Part shown: positions 37,031 to 47,637 of the stretch, piece after piece
How positions within the stretch are numbered: position 1 is the stretch's first letter
Layout of the letters: every line of letters begins with the position of its first letter
Assembly: GCF_902859915.1 (NCBI RefSeq)
Contig: NZ_CADIKK010000003.1
Span: 186,001-250,000 of the forward strand
Length of the DNA: 64,000 nucleotides
Direction of reading: 5' to 3'
Source of the DNA: Paraburkholderia ultramafica
GTDB lineage: Bacteria; Pseudomonadota; Gammaproteobacteria; Burkholderiales; Burkholderiaceae
Position numbers and translations under genes: made by a program
The notes under the pieces: model-generated
Database searches by the model: none
Seen by the model: the letters and a program-made list of their open reading frames with translations, nothing else
Told to the model about the DNA's origin: nothing

Positions 37031-39474
37031 ACCAGAGAGTCCTTGAAGAAGCCGCGCTGCGACCCGCGACGCGCAGCGCTCTGGCCGAACTCACCAGCGC
37101 GCCCGGCGTGCCGGCCACGCCGCGCCGCGCCGCGTTGCGCGCCGATAAAACGGTGCGCATTGCGATCGTGCATGACTGGCTCGTCACCTATGCGGGCGCG
37201 GAGAAAGTGCTCGAGCAGATCGTCGCGTGCTTTCCGGACGCGGACCTGTTCAGTCTCGTCGACTTTCTCGACGACCGCAGCTTTTTGCGCGGCAAATCGG
37301 TGACGACGTCGTTCATCCAGAAGCTGCCGCTCGCGCGCAGCAAATACCGCTCGTATCTGCCGCTGATGCCGCTCGCGATCGAGCAGCTCGACGTGTCCGC
37401 GTACGACGTGGTGATTTCCAGCAGCCACGCGGTCGCCAAGGGCATTCTGACCGGCCCCGACCAGGTGCATATCAGCTACGTGCATTCGCCGATCCGCTAC
37501 GCGTGGGATCTGCAACACCAGTATCTGCAGCAGTCGAAGCTGACCAGCGGCCCGAAGTCGGCGCTGGCGCGGCTGATTCTGCATTACATCCGCAACTGGG
37601 ATATTCGCACGTCGAATGCGGTGGACGGCTTCGTCGCGAACTCCGACTTCATCGCGCGGCGTATCAAGAAGGTCTATCAGCGCGACGCGCAGGTGATCTT
37701 TCCGCCGGTCGATGTCGACGCCTTTTCGCTGTGCACCGAGAAGGAAGACTTCTATCTGACCGCGTCGCGGATGGTGCCGTACAAGAAGATCGACCTGATC
37801 GTCGAAGCGTTCGCGCAGATGCCGGAGCGCAAGCTGGTCGTGATCGGCGACGGCCCCGACATGGAGAAGATCCGCGCGAAGGCGGGGCCGAACGTCGAGA
37901 TCATGGGCTACCAGCCGTTCAAGGTGCTCAAGGACCGGATGAGCCGTGCGAAGGCGTTCGTGTTCGCCGCCGAGGAAGACTTCGGCATTTCGGTGGTCGA
38001 AGCGCAGGCATGCGGCACGCCGGTGATCGCGTACGGCAAGGGCGGGGCGCTCGAAACCGTGCGCGATCTGTCCGAGCCGCGGCCCACCGGCATGTTCTTC
38101 GATGAACAGGATGCCGAATCGATCATCGCCGCAGTCAAGCGTTTCGACGCTCACATCAAGCACTTTTCACCGGCGGATTGCCGGGCCAACGCCGAGCAGT
38201 TCTCCACCGCGCATTTCCGCGAACGCTTCTTCACGCATGTGCGCTCGGAGGTGCCGGCATTGCGCACGGCGCAACTGCCGCCCTACGTCCCCTATCAAGC
38301 AGAGCCGGTTGCGAACGCGCCGCGCATTCTCGCCGTCGATCAAAGCGGCGTGCTCGGCGGCGCCGAGCTGTCGCTGCTGGAAATCGTCAAGGCGCTGCGC
38401 TCGCGCATCGAGGTCGTGCTGTTCGACGACGGCCCGTTCCGCACGGCGCTGGATGAAGCGGGCGTCACGGTCAACGTGCTGGATGCCGGCGCGCTGCGTC
38501 ATGTGAAGAAGCAAGGCGGTTCGTTGCCGAAGGGGCAAGCGCTCAAGGGCTTGCTGTCGCTCGTGCGGGCGACCGCCAAACGTGCGCGCGACGCCGACGT
38601 GATCTACGCGAACACCCAGCGTGCGATGGTGATCGGCGCGATCGCCGGCAAGCTGGCGAGGCGCCCGGTAGTCTGGCATCTGCGCGACATCGTCAGCCCC
38701 GAGCACTTCGGCGGCAAGCAACTGGCGATCATCAAGTGGTGCGCGCGGCTTGGCCTCACGCACGTGATCGCCAATTCGGCCGCGTCCGCGCGCGCGTTCG
38801 CCGAGCTCACGCAGTTCGACGACAAGCGTATCGATGTGGTGTTCAACGGCATCTCCGCCGAACCGTTCGACGCGTTGCGCGCAGTGCCGCAAGCGACCTT
38901 GCGCGAGCGCCTGAACTTGCCGCGCGACGCGTTTCTGGTCGGCTCGTTCAGCCGCCTCGCGCGCTGGAAGGGGCAGCACGTGCTGCTCGAAGCGATGGTG
39001 CTCAATCCGCAGATGCACGCGGTGCTGGTGGGCGCGCCGCTGTTCGGCGAGGACCAGTACGAGAGCGAATTGCACGCGTTCGTCGCCGCGCACAAGCTCG
39101 GCGAGCGGGTGCATTTCCTCGGCTTCCAGCACGATATTCCCGCCTGCATGTGCGCGGTCGACGCGGTCGTCCATACGTCGATCACGCCGGAGCCGTTCGG
39201 CCGCGTGATCGTCGAAGGGATGCTGGCGCAGCGGCCGGTGGTGGCGGCCCGCGCGGGCGGCGTGCTGGAGATCATCGACGACTACGAAAACGGCGTGCTG
39301 TGCACGCCTGGCGACGCGCACGGCCTCGCCGATACGCTCGCCGAATTGCGCTCGAACGACGATCTGCGTAACAAGCTGGTCAGCAACGGCTATCAAACGG
39401 CGCTGAGCCGGTTCGGCACCGCAACCTATGTGGATGGCGTCGCGCGGATTCTGAAGCGCGTGGTGGCGCGTTAA
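37027..39474 (+). CDS. bceR: Two-domain GT4-GT4 glycosyltransferase
   Basis: 815 residues. After a 35-residue leader, a first GT4 domain (about 38-420) has RIAIVHDWLVTYAGAEKVLE, DRMSRAKAFVFAAEED and EEDFGISVVEAQACGTPVIA. A second GT4 domain (about 435-815) has RILAVDQSGVLGGAELSLLE and EPFGRVIVEGMLAQRPVVAA. Both E-x7-E motifs are intact, so two separate sugar transfers are likely. The start ATG overlaps the flippase stop. Confidence 0.9.
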   Translation: MNQRVLEEAALRPATRSALAELTSAPGVPATPRRAALRADKTVRIAIVHDWLVTYAGAEKVLEQIVACFPDADLFSLVDFLDDRSFLRGKSVTTSFIQKLPLARSKYRSYLPLMPLAIEQLDVSAYDVVISSSHAVAKGILTGPDQVHISYVHSPIRYAWDLQHQYLQQSKLTSGPKSALARLILHYIRNWDIRTSNAVDGFVANSDFIARRIKKVYQRDAQVIFPPVDVDAFSLCTEKEDFYLTASRMVPYKKIDLIVEAFAQMPERKLVVIGDGPDMEKIRAKAGPNVEIMGYQPFKVLKDRMSRAKAFVFAAEEDFGISVVEAQACGTPVIAYGKGGALETVRDLSEPRPTGMFFDEQDAESIIAAVKRFDAHIKHFSPADCRANAEQFSTAHFRERFFTHVRSEVPALRTAQLPPYVPYQAEPVANAPRILAVDQSGVLGGAELSLLEIVKALRSRIEVVLFDDGPFRTALDEAGVTVNVLDAGALRHVKKQGGSLPKGQALKGLLSLVRATAKRARDADVIYANTQRAMVIGAIAGKLARRPVVWHLRDIVSPEHFGGKQLAIIKWCARLGLTHVIANSAASARAFAELTQFDDKRIDVVFNGISAEPFDALRAVPQATLRERLNLPRDAFLVGSFSRLARWKGQHVLLEAMVLNPQMHAVLVGAPLFGEDQYESELHAFVAAHKLGERVHFLGFQHDIPACMCAVDAVVHTSITPEPFGRVIVEGMLAQRPVVAARAGGVLEIIDDYENGVLCTPGDAHGLADTLAELRSNDDLRNKLVSNGYQTALSRFGTATYVDGVARILKRVVAR

Positions 39475-39535
39475 ACGGTTGTCGGACGGCCTGGGCGGTG
39501 CAGTCTGCTCAGGCGGTCAATGCAGGCTCGACTCG

Positions 39536-39557
39536 GGTTCGATGCAGGTTCGATGCA
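39536..39557. repeat. 11-bp tandem repeat (GGTTCGATGCA x2)
   Basis: Exact adjacent copies at 39536-39546 and 39547-39557, downstream of bceR. Confidence 0.85.
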
Positions 39558-39615
39558 GACAGTTTTGACGCGGGGGTAGGCGGGGATTCGGCCAGTCCCT
39601 GTCGTTGGCGCAACG

Positions 39616-39650
39616 GAGCGAAAGTCCAGCGACTTCCGCTCTGTTTTTTT
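39616..39650 (+). terminator. Rho-independent terminator of the bceR unit
   Basis: GAGCG-A-AAGTC pairs with GACTT-C-CGCTC around a CAGC loop (ten pairs, one mismatch) and is followed by TGTTTTTTT. The T-run overlaps the stop codon of the convergent acyltransferase gene. Confidence 0.88.
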
Positions 39651-40863
39651 ATCGCTGGAGTTTCGCGGCTTTCGGTTTGAAACTGGCCGACCACTTCATC
39701 GCCGGCAGTTCGACCAGACGGTAGAACACGTAGGCAACCGGCACGGCCACCAGCATGTAGCCGAACGACGGCCAGATCGACATTTGTAGCGACGAGCGGA
39801 ACAGCAGCGACGACAGCAGCACGAAGATCGGCAGATGGATCAGATACAGCGAGAAGCTGAAATCGCCGAGGCGGGACAGCAGGCGCGTCCCGAACGGTGC
39901 GCGCTGCGGCCCGTTGCGCCGGTCCAACGCCTTGTACAGATAGAACGCGAAGCCGATCGCCCACAACTGGAACGCACCGTACTGACCGAAATGGAACGCC
40001 ACGCAGCCGAGCGCGATGAAACCCGCGGCGAGCACATAGAGCCACACCGGCGAGCGTGATTGCGGCGCGCTGCGGGCGCGCGCGTCCGCGATCCACGCGC
40101 CGAGCGTCCATGAGAACCAGTACGACGTGAAGAACTGGATGTCGTGGCGCTCCAGCACATAGGCCGACACCACATTGACCACCGCGACGATCGCCAGCAC
40201 GGACGTCATGCCGATCCGCCGGCGCAGCGCGAACAGCAGCGGATAGATCGCATAGAACTGCACTTCGAGCGATAGCGTCCACAGCGCGCCGTTCGATCCA
40301 TACGTTTTGCCGGCCACCCCTTGCAGCGAAAACAGGTTGACGAGGAACGCCTGCAGGCCGATCTCGCGGATCTTGTGACTGACCGGCGGCAGTTGCAGGC
40401 TGAACCAGTCGAGCGCAAAGGTCAGCACCAGCGCGGCAAGCAGCACCGGATAGATGCGCGCAAAACGGCGCACCCAGAAATTGGCGGTGTCGAGCCGGTA
40501 GGCGGGATTGCTCGCGAGCCGCAGCGCGCCGCCGCGATGAATGCAGTAGCCGCTGATGACGAAGAAAATCGGCACGCCCGCCGAGCCCCACGCAATCGGG
40601 AACGTCAGATAAGCGGCCAGCGCATTCAGACTCAACGAGTGGCCGACGCTCTGGTGAAAAGTCTGCATGCCGACCCAGGCGACCTGGCGGCAATGAAAAT
40701 ACGCGACCAGCAGCGCGGCGAAGCCCCGCATCGCGTCGATCACGTGCTCCTTGCCGGCGCTGTCGGCGCGCGCGTCGGCTGGAGCACGTGACGCCGCGGC
40801 GGCCGGGCGAGATGGGGAGATGGGCAGGGATGAGGCGGCGGCATCCAGTGCTGAGTCGCTCAT
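39649..40863 (-). CDS. bceS: Acyltransferase-3 family membrane protein
   Basis: 404 residues with an Ala/Ser/Pro-rich N-terminal cytoplasmic stretch (1-40), then KEHVIDAMRGFAALLVAYFH (family Arg and His), VPIFFVISGYCIHRGG and LWTLSLEVQFYAIYPLLFAL, with about ten helices. It is a likely O-acetyltransferase of the exopolysaccharide repeat. It is transcribed against bceR. Assignment to bceS rather than bceO/bceU is by position only. Confidence 0.82.
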   Translation of the reverse strand: MSDSALDAAASSLPISPSRPAAAASRAPADARADSAGKEHVIDAMRGFAALLVAYFHCRQVAWVGMQTFHQSVGHSLSLNALAAYLTFPIAWGSAGVPIFFVISGYCIHRGGALRLASNPAYRLDTANFWVRRFARIYPVLLAALVLTFALDWFSLQLPPVSHKIREIGLQAFLVNLFSLQGVAGKTYGSNGALWTLSLEVQFYAIYPLLFALRRRIGMTSVLAIVAVVNVVSAYVLERHDIQFFTSYWFSWTLGAWIADARARSAPQSRSPVWLYVLAAGFIALGCVAFHFGQYGAFQLWAIGFAFYLYKALDRRNGPQRAPFGTRLLSRLGDFSFSLYLIHLPIFVLLSSLLFRSSLQMSIWPSFGYMLVAVPVAYVFYRLVELPAMKWSASFKPKAAKLQR

Positions 40864-40954
40864 GCGCGGTCCTTATTCTGAACGGGGGGAGGCGGATCGC
40901 CGGGCGCCGTACGCGCCCGCGACAGATCACATGCTAGAGCACTGCGGCGGCAAA

Positions 40955-40974
40955 AAAATCGCTAAAAAACGGCA
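40955..40974 (-). promoter_or_regulatory. Shared upstream element, copy 2
   Basis: AAAATCGCTAAAAAACGGCA, matching the element at 32657-32676 at 18 of 20 positions; 92-111 bases upstream of the acyltransferase start. Confidence 0.4.
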
Positions 40975-41103
40975 TGCCGAATTGAATTGAATGTCGATTT
41001 TGTGACGAATTGTAATTGTGCATAAGCGGATGTGGCATCGAATTATTTAGCGCTTTTGTCGTGCTAATTTAAGGCACGGATTTTCTTGACCAGAGGTGAA
41101 GTC

Positions 41104-41247
41104 ATGAACCTGCATTTACTCGCCGGCATTGCCGTGCTGCTGATCCTTGCCGCCGCCTCCGCTTACCGTGAGGCGTTGCGCAACGAGCCGATCCGGCGTT
41201 ACCGGATGAACCCGGGCAAGCTGCCGCCGGTCGACGAAAGCGAGTGA
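41104..41247 (+). CDS. 47-residue single-helix membrane peptide
   Basis: ATG at 41104, TGA at 41245-41247, with AGAGGTGA at 41091-41098 as ribosome site. The peptide starts MNLHLLAGIAVLLILAAASA, one membrane helix (4-20), followed by a charged tail with RRYRMNPGKLPPVDE. A helix-plus-basic-tail design with a good ribosome site in a spacer between exopolysaccharide genes favours a real small protein. Family unknown. Confidence 0.6.
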   Translation: MNLHLLAGIAVLLILAAASAYREALRNEPIRRYRMNPGKLPPVDESE

Positions 41248-41565
41248 CGTGGAGCCGAAACACATGAAGCGCATGCGACCCGCCCGCGCTTCATCGCCAT
41301 GCTCGCGCATCTATTGCACCGGCGGCCCAGTCAGCCGATGACGTAAAATTTCCGGAATCGCTGAAAAATAATTCGCTTGATCTAAGTAATTGTTTCCTGT
41401 CGTTTTCCACTATCTGGCATATTGAAAGCAAATCGATTTATTTATTCCGGTGGAGAAAAATTCGCACGGGAAACAGGCTGGTTTTTTTGCTAGTCTTTCC
41501 GGCGACTCGATTGGCCGCCAGGTCCGCGAACACACTAACTTCTAACCGATGTGGGAATGCCTACC
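41248..41565. promoter_or_regulatory. galU upstream region
   Basis: 318 bases; 41340-41500 is clearly AT-rich and likely contains the galU promoter. No gene and no operator that I can name. Confidence 0.5.
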
Positions 41566-42483
41566 ATGCTGAAAGTCACCAAAGCCGTGTTTCCCGTAGC
41601 GGGCCTCGGGACACGATTCCTGCCGGCTACCAAAGCAAGTCCGAAGGAAATGCTGCCGGTCGTCGACAAGCCGCTGATCCAGTACGCGGTCGAGGAAGCG
41701 ATTGCCGCCGGCATCACCGAGATGATCTTCGTGACGGGCCGCAGCAAGCGCGCGATCGAAGATCATTTCGACAAGTCTTATGAGATCGAAGCCGAACTCG
41801 AGGCGCGCAACAAGCAGAAGCTGCTCGATCTGGTGCGCAGCATCAAGCCGGCCAACGTCGACTGCTTTTACGTGCGCCAGGCCGAAGCGCTCGGCCTCGG
41901 ACACGCGGTGCTGTGCGCCGAGAAACTGGTGGGCGAGAGCCCGTTCGCCGTGATTCTGGCCGACGACCTGTTGCATAGCTCGAAGCCGGTGATGAGCCAG
42001 CTCGTCGACACCTTCAACCACTATCACAGCTCGGTGATCGGCGTGGAAACCATCGCGCGCGAAGACAGCCGTTCGTACGGCGTCGTTGACGGCCGCGAGT
42101 GGGAAGACAATGTGATCAAGCTGTCGGGCATCGTCGAGAAGCCGGCGCCGGACAATGCGCCGTCGAATCTCGGCGTGGTGGGCCGCTATGTGCTGATGCC
42201 GACCATCTTCAAGCATATCCGCGCGCTGAAGCCGGGCGCGGGCGGCGAACTGCAATTGACCGACGCGGTGCAATCGCTGCTGACCGAAGAGCAGGTGCTT
42301 GCGTATCGCTACTTCGGTACGCGTTTCGATTGCGGCAGCAAGCTCGGTTATCTGAAGGCGACGGTGGAATTCGCACTGCGTCATCCGGAAGTGAAGGCGG
42401 ATTTCGAAGCGTATCTGCAGGCGTATATGCAGGGCAACGCGGAGGCTGGGGTGCCGGCTCAGTTTACGGCTGAAGCGGCTTGA
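41566..42483 (+). CDS. galU: UTP-glucose-1-phosphate uridylyltransferase
   Basis: 305 residues from ATG 41566; GTG 41551 and ATG 41557 are in frame but the family starts at [20 protein letters not shown]. Signatures: [29 protein letters not shown] and [18 protein letters not shown]. It makes UDP-glucose, which feeds BceB, BceC and UDP-galactose; it equals bceT in cepacian clusters. It closes the exopolysaccharide block. Confidence 0.95.
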   Translation: MLKVTKAVFPVAGLGTRFLPATKASPKEMLPVVDKPLIQYAVEEAIAAGITEMIFVTGRSKRAIEDHFDKSYEIEAELEARNKQKLLDLVRSIKPANVDCFYVRQAEALGLGHAVLCAEKLVGESPFAVILADDLLHSSKPVMSQLVDTFNHYHSSVIGVETIAREDSRSYGVVDGREWEDNVIKLSGIVEKPAPDNAPSNLGVVGRYVLMPTIFKHIRALKPGAGGELQLTDAVQSLLTEEQVLAYRYFGTRFDCGSKLGYLKATVEFALRHPEVKADFEAYLQAYMQGNAEAGVPAQFTAEAA

Positions 42484-42628
42484 GTGGTCTGAGTGCTTTG
42501 AGCGGTTTAAGCTGCACGAGCGACGTTAGCGGCTTATGAGCAACTGCGCCGACTGCTGAGACAAATGGGCAACGCGCGCAGCCGCAACGCGCAACAAGGT
42601 TTCGCGCGAAAATCCGCTGCCAAAGAAA

Positions 42629-42655
42629 ACGGGCGCCGCATCAAGCGGCGCCCGT
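42629..42655. terminator. Bidirectional terminator between galU and glcB
   Basis: ACGGGCGCCGC (42629-42639) pairs perfectly with GCGGCGCCCGT (42645-42655) around ATCAA. The upstream A-rich stretch gives a T-run on the minus strand after glcB. Confidence 0.85.
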
Positions 42656-42704
42656 TGTCGTTTCCACCGGCCCGCACTTCACGCGCGGCCCGGCCAACCC
42701 AGCC

Positions 42705-44879
42705 TCAACCCTGCTGCTTCACTTCCAGCCGGAACTTGTGCAGCAACGGTTCCGTATAACCGCTCGGCTGCTGACGTCCTTCGAACACCAGCGCTTGCGC
42801 GGCCTTGAACGCGATCGTGTCGAAGCCCGGCGCCATCGGCTTGTAAAGCGGATCGCCGGCGTTCTGCTCGTCGACCACCTTGGCCATGCGCTTGAACGTC
42901 TCTTCGACCAGCTCGCGCTGCACCACGCCGTGACGCAGCCAGTTGGCGATGTGCTGGCTCGAAATACGCAGCGTCGCACGGTCTTCCATCAGGCCGACGT
43001 TGTGAATGTCCGGCACCTTCGAGCAACCCACGCCCTGGTCGATCCAGCGCACCACGTAGCCGAGAATGCCTTGCGCGTTGTTGTCGATCTCGCTGCGGAT
43101 CTCGGCGTCGCTCCACTTCGCCGCTTCGACCACCGGAATCGTCAGCAGGCCGTCGAGCAGTTCGTCGCGTACCTTCGCATAATCGGTGCGCTCCAGCTCC
43201 TGCTGGATCGCCTGCACGTCGATCTGGTGATAGTGCAGCGCGTGCAGCGCCGCGGCGGTCGGCGAGGGCACCCACGCGGTATTCGCGCCGGCCTTCGGAT
43301 GCGCGATCTTCTGTTCGAGCATCGCGTGCATCAGGTCGGGCATCGCCCACATGCCCTTGCCGATCTGCGAGCGGCCGCGCAGGCCCGCGCTCAAACCGAC
43401 CAGCACGTTGCTGCGCTCATACGCGGCAATCCATGTGCTCGGCTTCATGTCGCCCTTGCGCATCATCGGGCCGGCTTCCATTGCCGAGTGCATCTCGTCG
43501 CCGGTGCGGTCGAGGAAGCCCGTGTTGATGAACGCGACCCGCTCCGACGCTTCGGCGATACAGGCGAGCAGGTTCACGCTGGTGCGGCGCTCCTCGTCCA
43601 TGATGCCCATCTTGATCGTGTTGCGCGGCAGCTTCAGCAGGTCTTCGACGCGCGCGAACAGTTCGTTCGCGAACGCGACTTCGGCCGGGCCGTGCATCTT
43701 CGGCTTGACGATATAGATCGAGCCGGTGCGCGAGTTCAGCTTGTGCTTGCGATCGTGCAGTGCGCACAGCGTGGTGATGACCGCGTCGAGAATGCCTTCC
43801 GGAATTTCGTGGCCGTCTTGGGTCAACACCGCCGGATTGGTCATCAAATGACCGACGTTGCGGATGAACAGCAGCGAGCGGCCATGCAGCACGACCGGCG
43901 CCGTGCCGTTCGCGGCGGTGTACACGCGATCGGCGTTCAGCCGGCGCGTGAAGGTCTTGCCGTTCTTCGTGACCTCTTCGGTCAGATCGCCGGTCATCAG
44001 ACCGAGCCAGTTGCGATACAGCTGCACCTTGTCGTCCGCATCGACGGCCGCGACCGAGTCTTCGCAATCGATGATCGTGCTCACCGCCGCTTCGACGACC
44101 ACGTCCTTCACATGCGCCGCATCGGTCTTGCCGATCGAATCGTTTGCATCGATCTGGATCTCGACGTGCAGGCCGTTATGTTTCAACAGCACCGCCGACG
44201 GCGCGCTCTCGTCGCCTTGATAGCCGATGAACTGCGCGGGCGTCTTCAGCTCGCTCGTACCATTCTTCAGCGCGACGACCAGCTTGCCGCCTTCGATGCT
44301 ATAGCGCGTCGCGTCGGCATGCGAACCGTTCGCGAGCGGCGCGGCCTGATCGAGAAACTTGCGCGCATACGCGATCACCGCGGCGCCGCGCACCGGGTTG
44401 AAGGCCTTCTGCTTTTCCGCGCCGTTCGTCTCGGGGATCGCGTCGGTGCCGTACAGCGCGTCGTACAGGCTGCCCCAGCGCGCGTTCGCCGCGTTCAGCG
44501 CATAGCGCTGATTCGACAGCGGCACGACCAGTTGCGGGCCGGCCTGTTCGGCGATTTCGGTGTCCACGTGGTCGGTCGTGGCTTTGACGCTGGCAGGCAC
44601 GGGCACGATGTAGCCGATGCCTTCGAGAAACGCCCGGTACGCGCGCAGGTCGCGCACCGGGCCCGGATTCGCGCGATGCCAGTTGTCGAGTTCGGTTTGC
44701 AGGCGGTCGCGCTCGGCGAGCAGCGCACGGTTCTTGGGCGCCAGCTCGTGCACGAGGGCGTCGAAGCCCGACCAGAATGCGGCGCTGTCGATTCCGGTGC
44801 CGGGCAGGGCTTCGGTTTCGACGAACTGGTCGAGGTTGGCGGCGACTTGCAGTCCGCCGCGCGGGTTCATCTGAGTCAT
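42705..44879 (-). CDS. glcB: Malate synthase G
   Basis: 724 residues from the ATG at 44879, which has GGAG six bases upstream; an ATG twelve bases earlier is less well placed. Family length is about 723. Motifs include [34 protein letters not shown] (catalytic region) and [18 protein letters not shown]. It condenses glyoxylate and acetyl-CoA to malate. In the glc operon it consumes glyoxylate made by glycolate oxidase, which is broken here; the gene itself is intact. Confidence 0.96.
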   Translation of the reverse strand: MTQMNPRGGLQVAANLDQFVETEALPGTGIDSAAFWSGFDALVHELAPKNRALLAERDRLQTELDNWHRANPGPVRDLRAYRAFLEGIGYIVPVPASVKATTDHVDTEIAEQAGPQLVVPLSNQRYALNAANARWGSLYDALYGTDAIPETNGAEKQKAFNPVRGAAVIAYARKFLDQAAPLANGSHADATRYSIEGGKLVVALKNGTSELKTPAQFIGYQGDESAPSAVLLKHNGLHVEIQIDANDSIGKTDAAHVKDVVVEAAVSTIIDCEDSVAAVDADDKVQLYRNWLGLMTGDLTEEVTKNGKTFTRRLNADRVYTAANGTAPVVLHGRSLLFIRNVGHLMTNPAVLTQDGHEIPEGILDAVITTLCALHDRKHKLNSRTGSIYIVKPKMHGPAEVAFANELFARVEDLLKLPRNTIKMGIMDEERRTSVNLLACIAEASERVAFINTGFLDRTGDEMHSAMEAGPMMRKGDMKPSTWIAAYERSNVLVGLSAGLRGRSQIGKGMWAMPDLMHAMLEQKIAHPKAGANTAWVPSPTAAALHALHYHQIDVQAIQQELERTDYAKVRDELLDGLLTIPVVEAAKWSDAEIRSEIDNNAQGILGYVVRWIDQGVGCSKVPDIHNVGLMEDRATLRISSQHIANWLRHGVVQRELVEETFKRMAKVVDEQNAGDPLYKPMAPGFDTIAFKAAQALVFEGRQQPSGYTEPLLHKFRLEVKQQG

Positions 44880-45020
44880 CGACTGCTCCATCTTTCTGAA
44901 TGGGACCGATGAGGGGGCATCGGTCCGCGTTGTTGCCAGGTTATTGCAATGCTATTGCCACGGATTCGCTTCATTGTTGCAAAGGCCGCCGCTGCGAACC
45001 GCATCCGGACGAATCCGGAC

Positions 45021-45425
45021 TCAAGCAGCGATGGCCTGAATACCCGCCTTGGCGATCTGCACGTCCTGATCCGACTTGACGCCCGACACGCCGACCGCGC
45101 CGACCACCTGACCGTCGACGATCACCGGCACGCCGCCTTCCAGCGTGCCTTGCAGGGGCGCGCTCAGGAAGGCGGTGCGGCCGTTGTTGATCATGTCCTC
45201 ATAGACCTTGGTTTCGCGACGGCCGATCGCTGCGGTCCGGGCCTTTTCCGTCGCGATGTACGAGCTGGCCGGCGCGCCGCCGTCCAGACGCAGCATTCCG
45301 AGCGGGTGGCCGCCGTCGTCGACCACCACGATCGCGACGGCCCACTGATGCTTCTCGGCTTCCGCACGGGCGGCTTCGAGGATGCGGGTCGTTTCGGCAA
45401 CGCTCAACACGGGTTTGCTCAGCAT
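45021..45425 (-). CDS. glcG: GlcG/HbpS-family protein
   Basis: 134 residues with the GlcG pattern: VAIVVVDDGGHPLGMLRLDG, SYIATEKARTAA and GGVPVIVDGQVVGAVGVSG. Members bind haem or small ligands; their part in glycolate use is unclear. It lies between glcF and glcB on the same strand. Confidence 0.92.
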   Translation of the reverse strand: MLSKPVLSVAETTRILEAARAEAEKHQWAVAIVVVDDGGHPLGMLRLDGGAPASSYIATEKARTAAIGRRETKVYEDMINNGRTAFLSAPLQGTLEGGVPVIVDGQVVGAVGVSGVKSDQDVQIAKAGIQAIAA

Positions 45426-45444
45426 AATGAATTTCCTGTCTCGG

Positions 45445-46722
45445 TTATGGTAAGGATGCTTCTACAAGTTCTATCCAGTGACGCACCGGCGTGCGCCCCG
45501 CATTGTCCAGGTGCGTCTGGCAGCCGATGTTGGCCGTCACGATCAGCTCCGGCTGGCCGCTTTCCAGCGCATCGAGCCGGTTGTTGCGTAGTCGCTGCGC
45601 CAGCTCGGGCTGGGTGATCGAATACGTGCCCGCCGAGCCGCAGCACAAGTGAGCATCGGGCACGGCGGTGAGATCGAAGCCGAGCCGTTGCAGGATCGAC
45701 TCGACCGCGCCGCCCAGTTTCTGCGCATGCTGCAACGTGCATGGGCAGTGAAACGCGATGCGCCGCCGGGCCTGCGTCGACACCTGCGTCGACGATTCCC
45801 CCGGCAATGCCGCCTGCGAATTCATCTGCGCATCCGCAAGCAACTTGTCGAGCGGCGCGTGAGCCAACACCTCGACGAGGTCGCGCGCCAGTTCGCTGAC
45901 CCGCTGCGCTTTCGACGCATAGCGCGGGTCGTCGCGCAGCAGATGCCCATACTCCTTGACGAACGCGCCACAGCCGCTCGCCGTTTGCACGATCGCCTCG
46001 GCCCCGGCCTCGATGGCGGGCCACCACGCGTCGATACTGCGCCGTGCGCGCGCCAAGCCTGCCTCTTGCGCATTCAGATGATAATCGGTCGCCCCACAGC
46101 AGCCGGCCCGCTCGGCATTGACGATGCTGATGCCAAGCCGGTCGAGCGCGCGCGCGGCGGCCGCGTTGGTGTTCGGTGACAGCGCGGGTTGCACGCAGCC
46201 CTCCAGCATCAGCATCGTGCGCGGATGCCGTAACGTCGGCCGGGCTTTCGGGCGGGCGCTACGCTTGGGGATTTTACGTCCAAGCGCGGCCGGAAGAAAC
46301 GGCCGCAGCGCGCGGCCGGTCTTCAGCAGCGCGTCGAACCCCGCGGGATGCGGGATCGCACGGCGCAAACCCTCACGCAGCTGGCGTTCGGCGGCGGGCC
46401 GCCGGACCCGTCGCTCCAGCTCCGCGCGGCCGATATCGAGCAGCGCACGATAGGTGACGCCGGACGGGCAGGTGGTTTCACAGTTGCGGCAGGTGAGGCA
46501 ACGGTCGAGGTGCAACTGGGTTTTCTGCGTGACCGGCTCGCCTTCGAGCATCTGCTTGATCAGATAGATGCGCCCGCGCGGGCCGTCGAGTTCGTTGCCG
46601 AGCAGTTGATAGGTCGGGCAGGTCGCTTTGCAGAAACCGCAGTGCACGCACGAGCGCAGGATCTGCTCGGCTTCGTCCGCGCGCGACAGGGTTTTGGCGC
46701 GGTCGCTGAGATTGGTTTGCAT
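45445..46722 (-). CDS. glcF: Glycolate oxidase iron-sulfur subunit
   Basis: 425 residues. Two 4Fe-4S motifs: C25-x2-C28-x2-C31-x3-C35 and C76-x2-C79-x2-C82-x3-C86. Two CCG domains follow (CCGATDYHLN and CCGSAGTYSI). It passes electrons from glycolate oxidation in the GlcDEF complex. GGGGGA precedes the ATG. The gene is intact, but its partners are damaged, so it cannot form the normal complex from this locus. Confidence 0.94.
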   Translation of the reverse strand: MQTNLSDRAKTLSRADEAEQILRSCVHCGFCKATCPTYQLLGNELDGPRGRIYLIKQMLEGEPVTQKTQLHLDRCLTCRNCETTCPSGVTYRALLDIGRAELERRVRRPAAERQLREGLRRAIPHPAGFDALLKTGRALRPFLPAALGRKIPKRSARPKARPTLRHPRTMLMLEGCVQPALSPNTNAAAARALDRLGISIVNAERAGCCGATDYHLNAQEAGLARARRSIDAWWPAIEAGAEAIVQTASGCGAFVKEYGHLLRDDPRYASKAQRVSELARDLVEVLAHAPLDKLLADAQMNSQAALPGESSTQVSTQARRRIAFHCPCTLQHAQKLGGAVESILQRLGFDLTAVPDAHLCCGSAGTYSITQPELAQRLRNNRLDALESGQPELIVTANIGCQTHLDNAGRTPVRHWIELVEASLP

Positions 46723-46758
46723 GCTGATGTCCCCCTTCGGAGATTCGCCTTCAGGTTT

Positions 46759-47637
46759 TCAAAGCTCGGCGTACAGGCGGCCCGGATTGAAGAGGCCGTG
46801 CGGATCGAGTTGCTGCTTCAGTTGCCGGTGAAAGCGCAGCAGCGCGGGCGGTAGCGGCATGAACGGCTCGGCGTCCACTCGCGGCGTGAAGCAGATCGCG
46901 TGACCGCCCGCCGCTTGTGCGATCTGGCGGATTGTCGCGGCCGGCGCGTCGCTTTTCAGCCAGCGTTGCGCGCCGCCCCAGTCGAGCAGCGTGTCGCCGG
47001 GCAGGTCGAACAACGGCGAAGCGTTTGGCAACGACAGCCGCCACAGCGCACGCGGGCCGGCAAAAAACGCCAGACGATGCTCGCGCAAGTCCTCCCAGAA
47101 GCGCGGCTCCAGTTCGTTGCCGCCGATGCGATCCACCGCCGACGCCACCGAGCCCACGCCGCCTTCGAGACGCACATGCAGGCGGCCGTCGACGTGACAC
47201 GCGGCGCTCACCGGCAGCACGGCACGGCGCCACGCCGACAGTTCGCGCAGCGCTTCGCCCGCGTCGAGATCGAGCGCGAGGCAGGCGAGGGCGCGCGGCT
47301 TGGGCAGCACCTTCAGCGACACTTCCGTGATCAGTCCGAGGCAGCCGAAGCTGCCGGCAAGCAAACGCGACACGTCATAGCCGGCGACGTTCTTCATCAC
47401 CTCGCCGCCGAAGCGCAGATGCTTCGCATGGCCCGTGATCACGCGGCAGCCGAGCACGAAGTCGCGCACCGAACCGGACCACGGCCGGCGCGGACCAGCG
47501 AGGCCCGCGGCCACCATGCCGCCGACAGTGGCGGCGCCGTCGAAGGCCGGCGGCTCGCACGGCAGCATCTGGCCGGCGGCATCGAGCGTGGCGTTCAGTT
47601 CGGCGAGCGGCGTGCCGGCCGACTTCGTGCAGATCAC
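46759..47637 (-). pseudogene. glcE: Glycolate oxidase FAD-binding subunit, 5'-truncated
   Basis: 292 codons remain. Homology to GlcE is normal from AGTPLAELNATLDAAGQMLP through EPPAFDGAATVGGMVAAGLA and FGGEVMKNVAGYDVSRLLAG to the C-terminus LFNPGRLYAEL, but about 65-70 N-terminal residues, part of the FAD PP-loop domain, are absent. Homology stops near 47625, where the opposite strand turns into a GntR regulator. A GTG (47637) opens the frame by chance. glcD, which should come next, is missing. Treated as non-functional. Confidence 0.85.

Noticed and set aside
42738..44912. 724-codon plus-strand frame over glcB
   Set aside because: Antisense mirror of malate synthase; composition and lack of motifs show a shadow frame.
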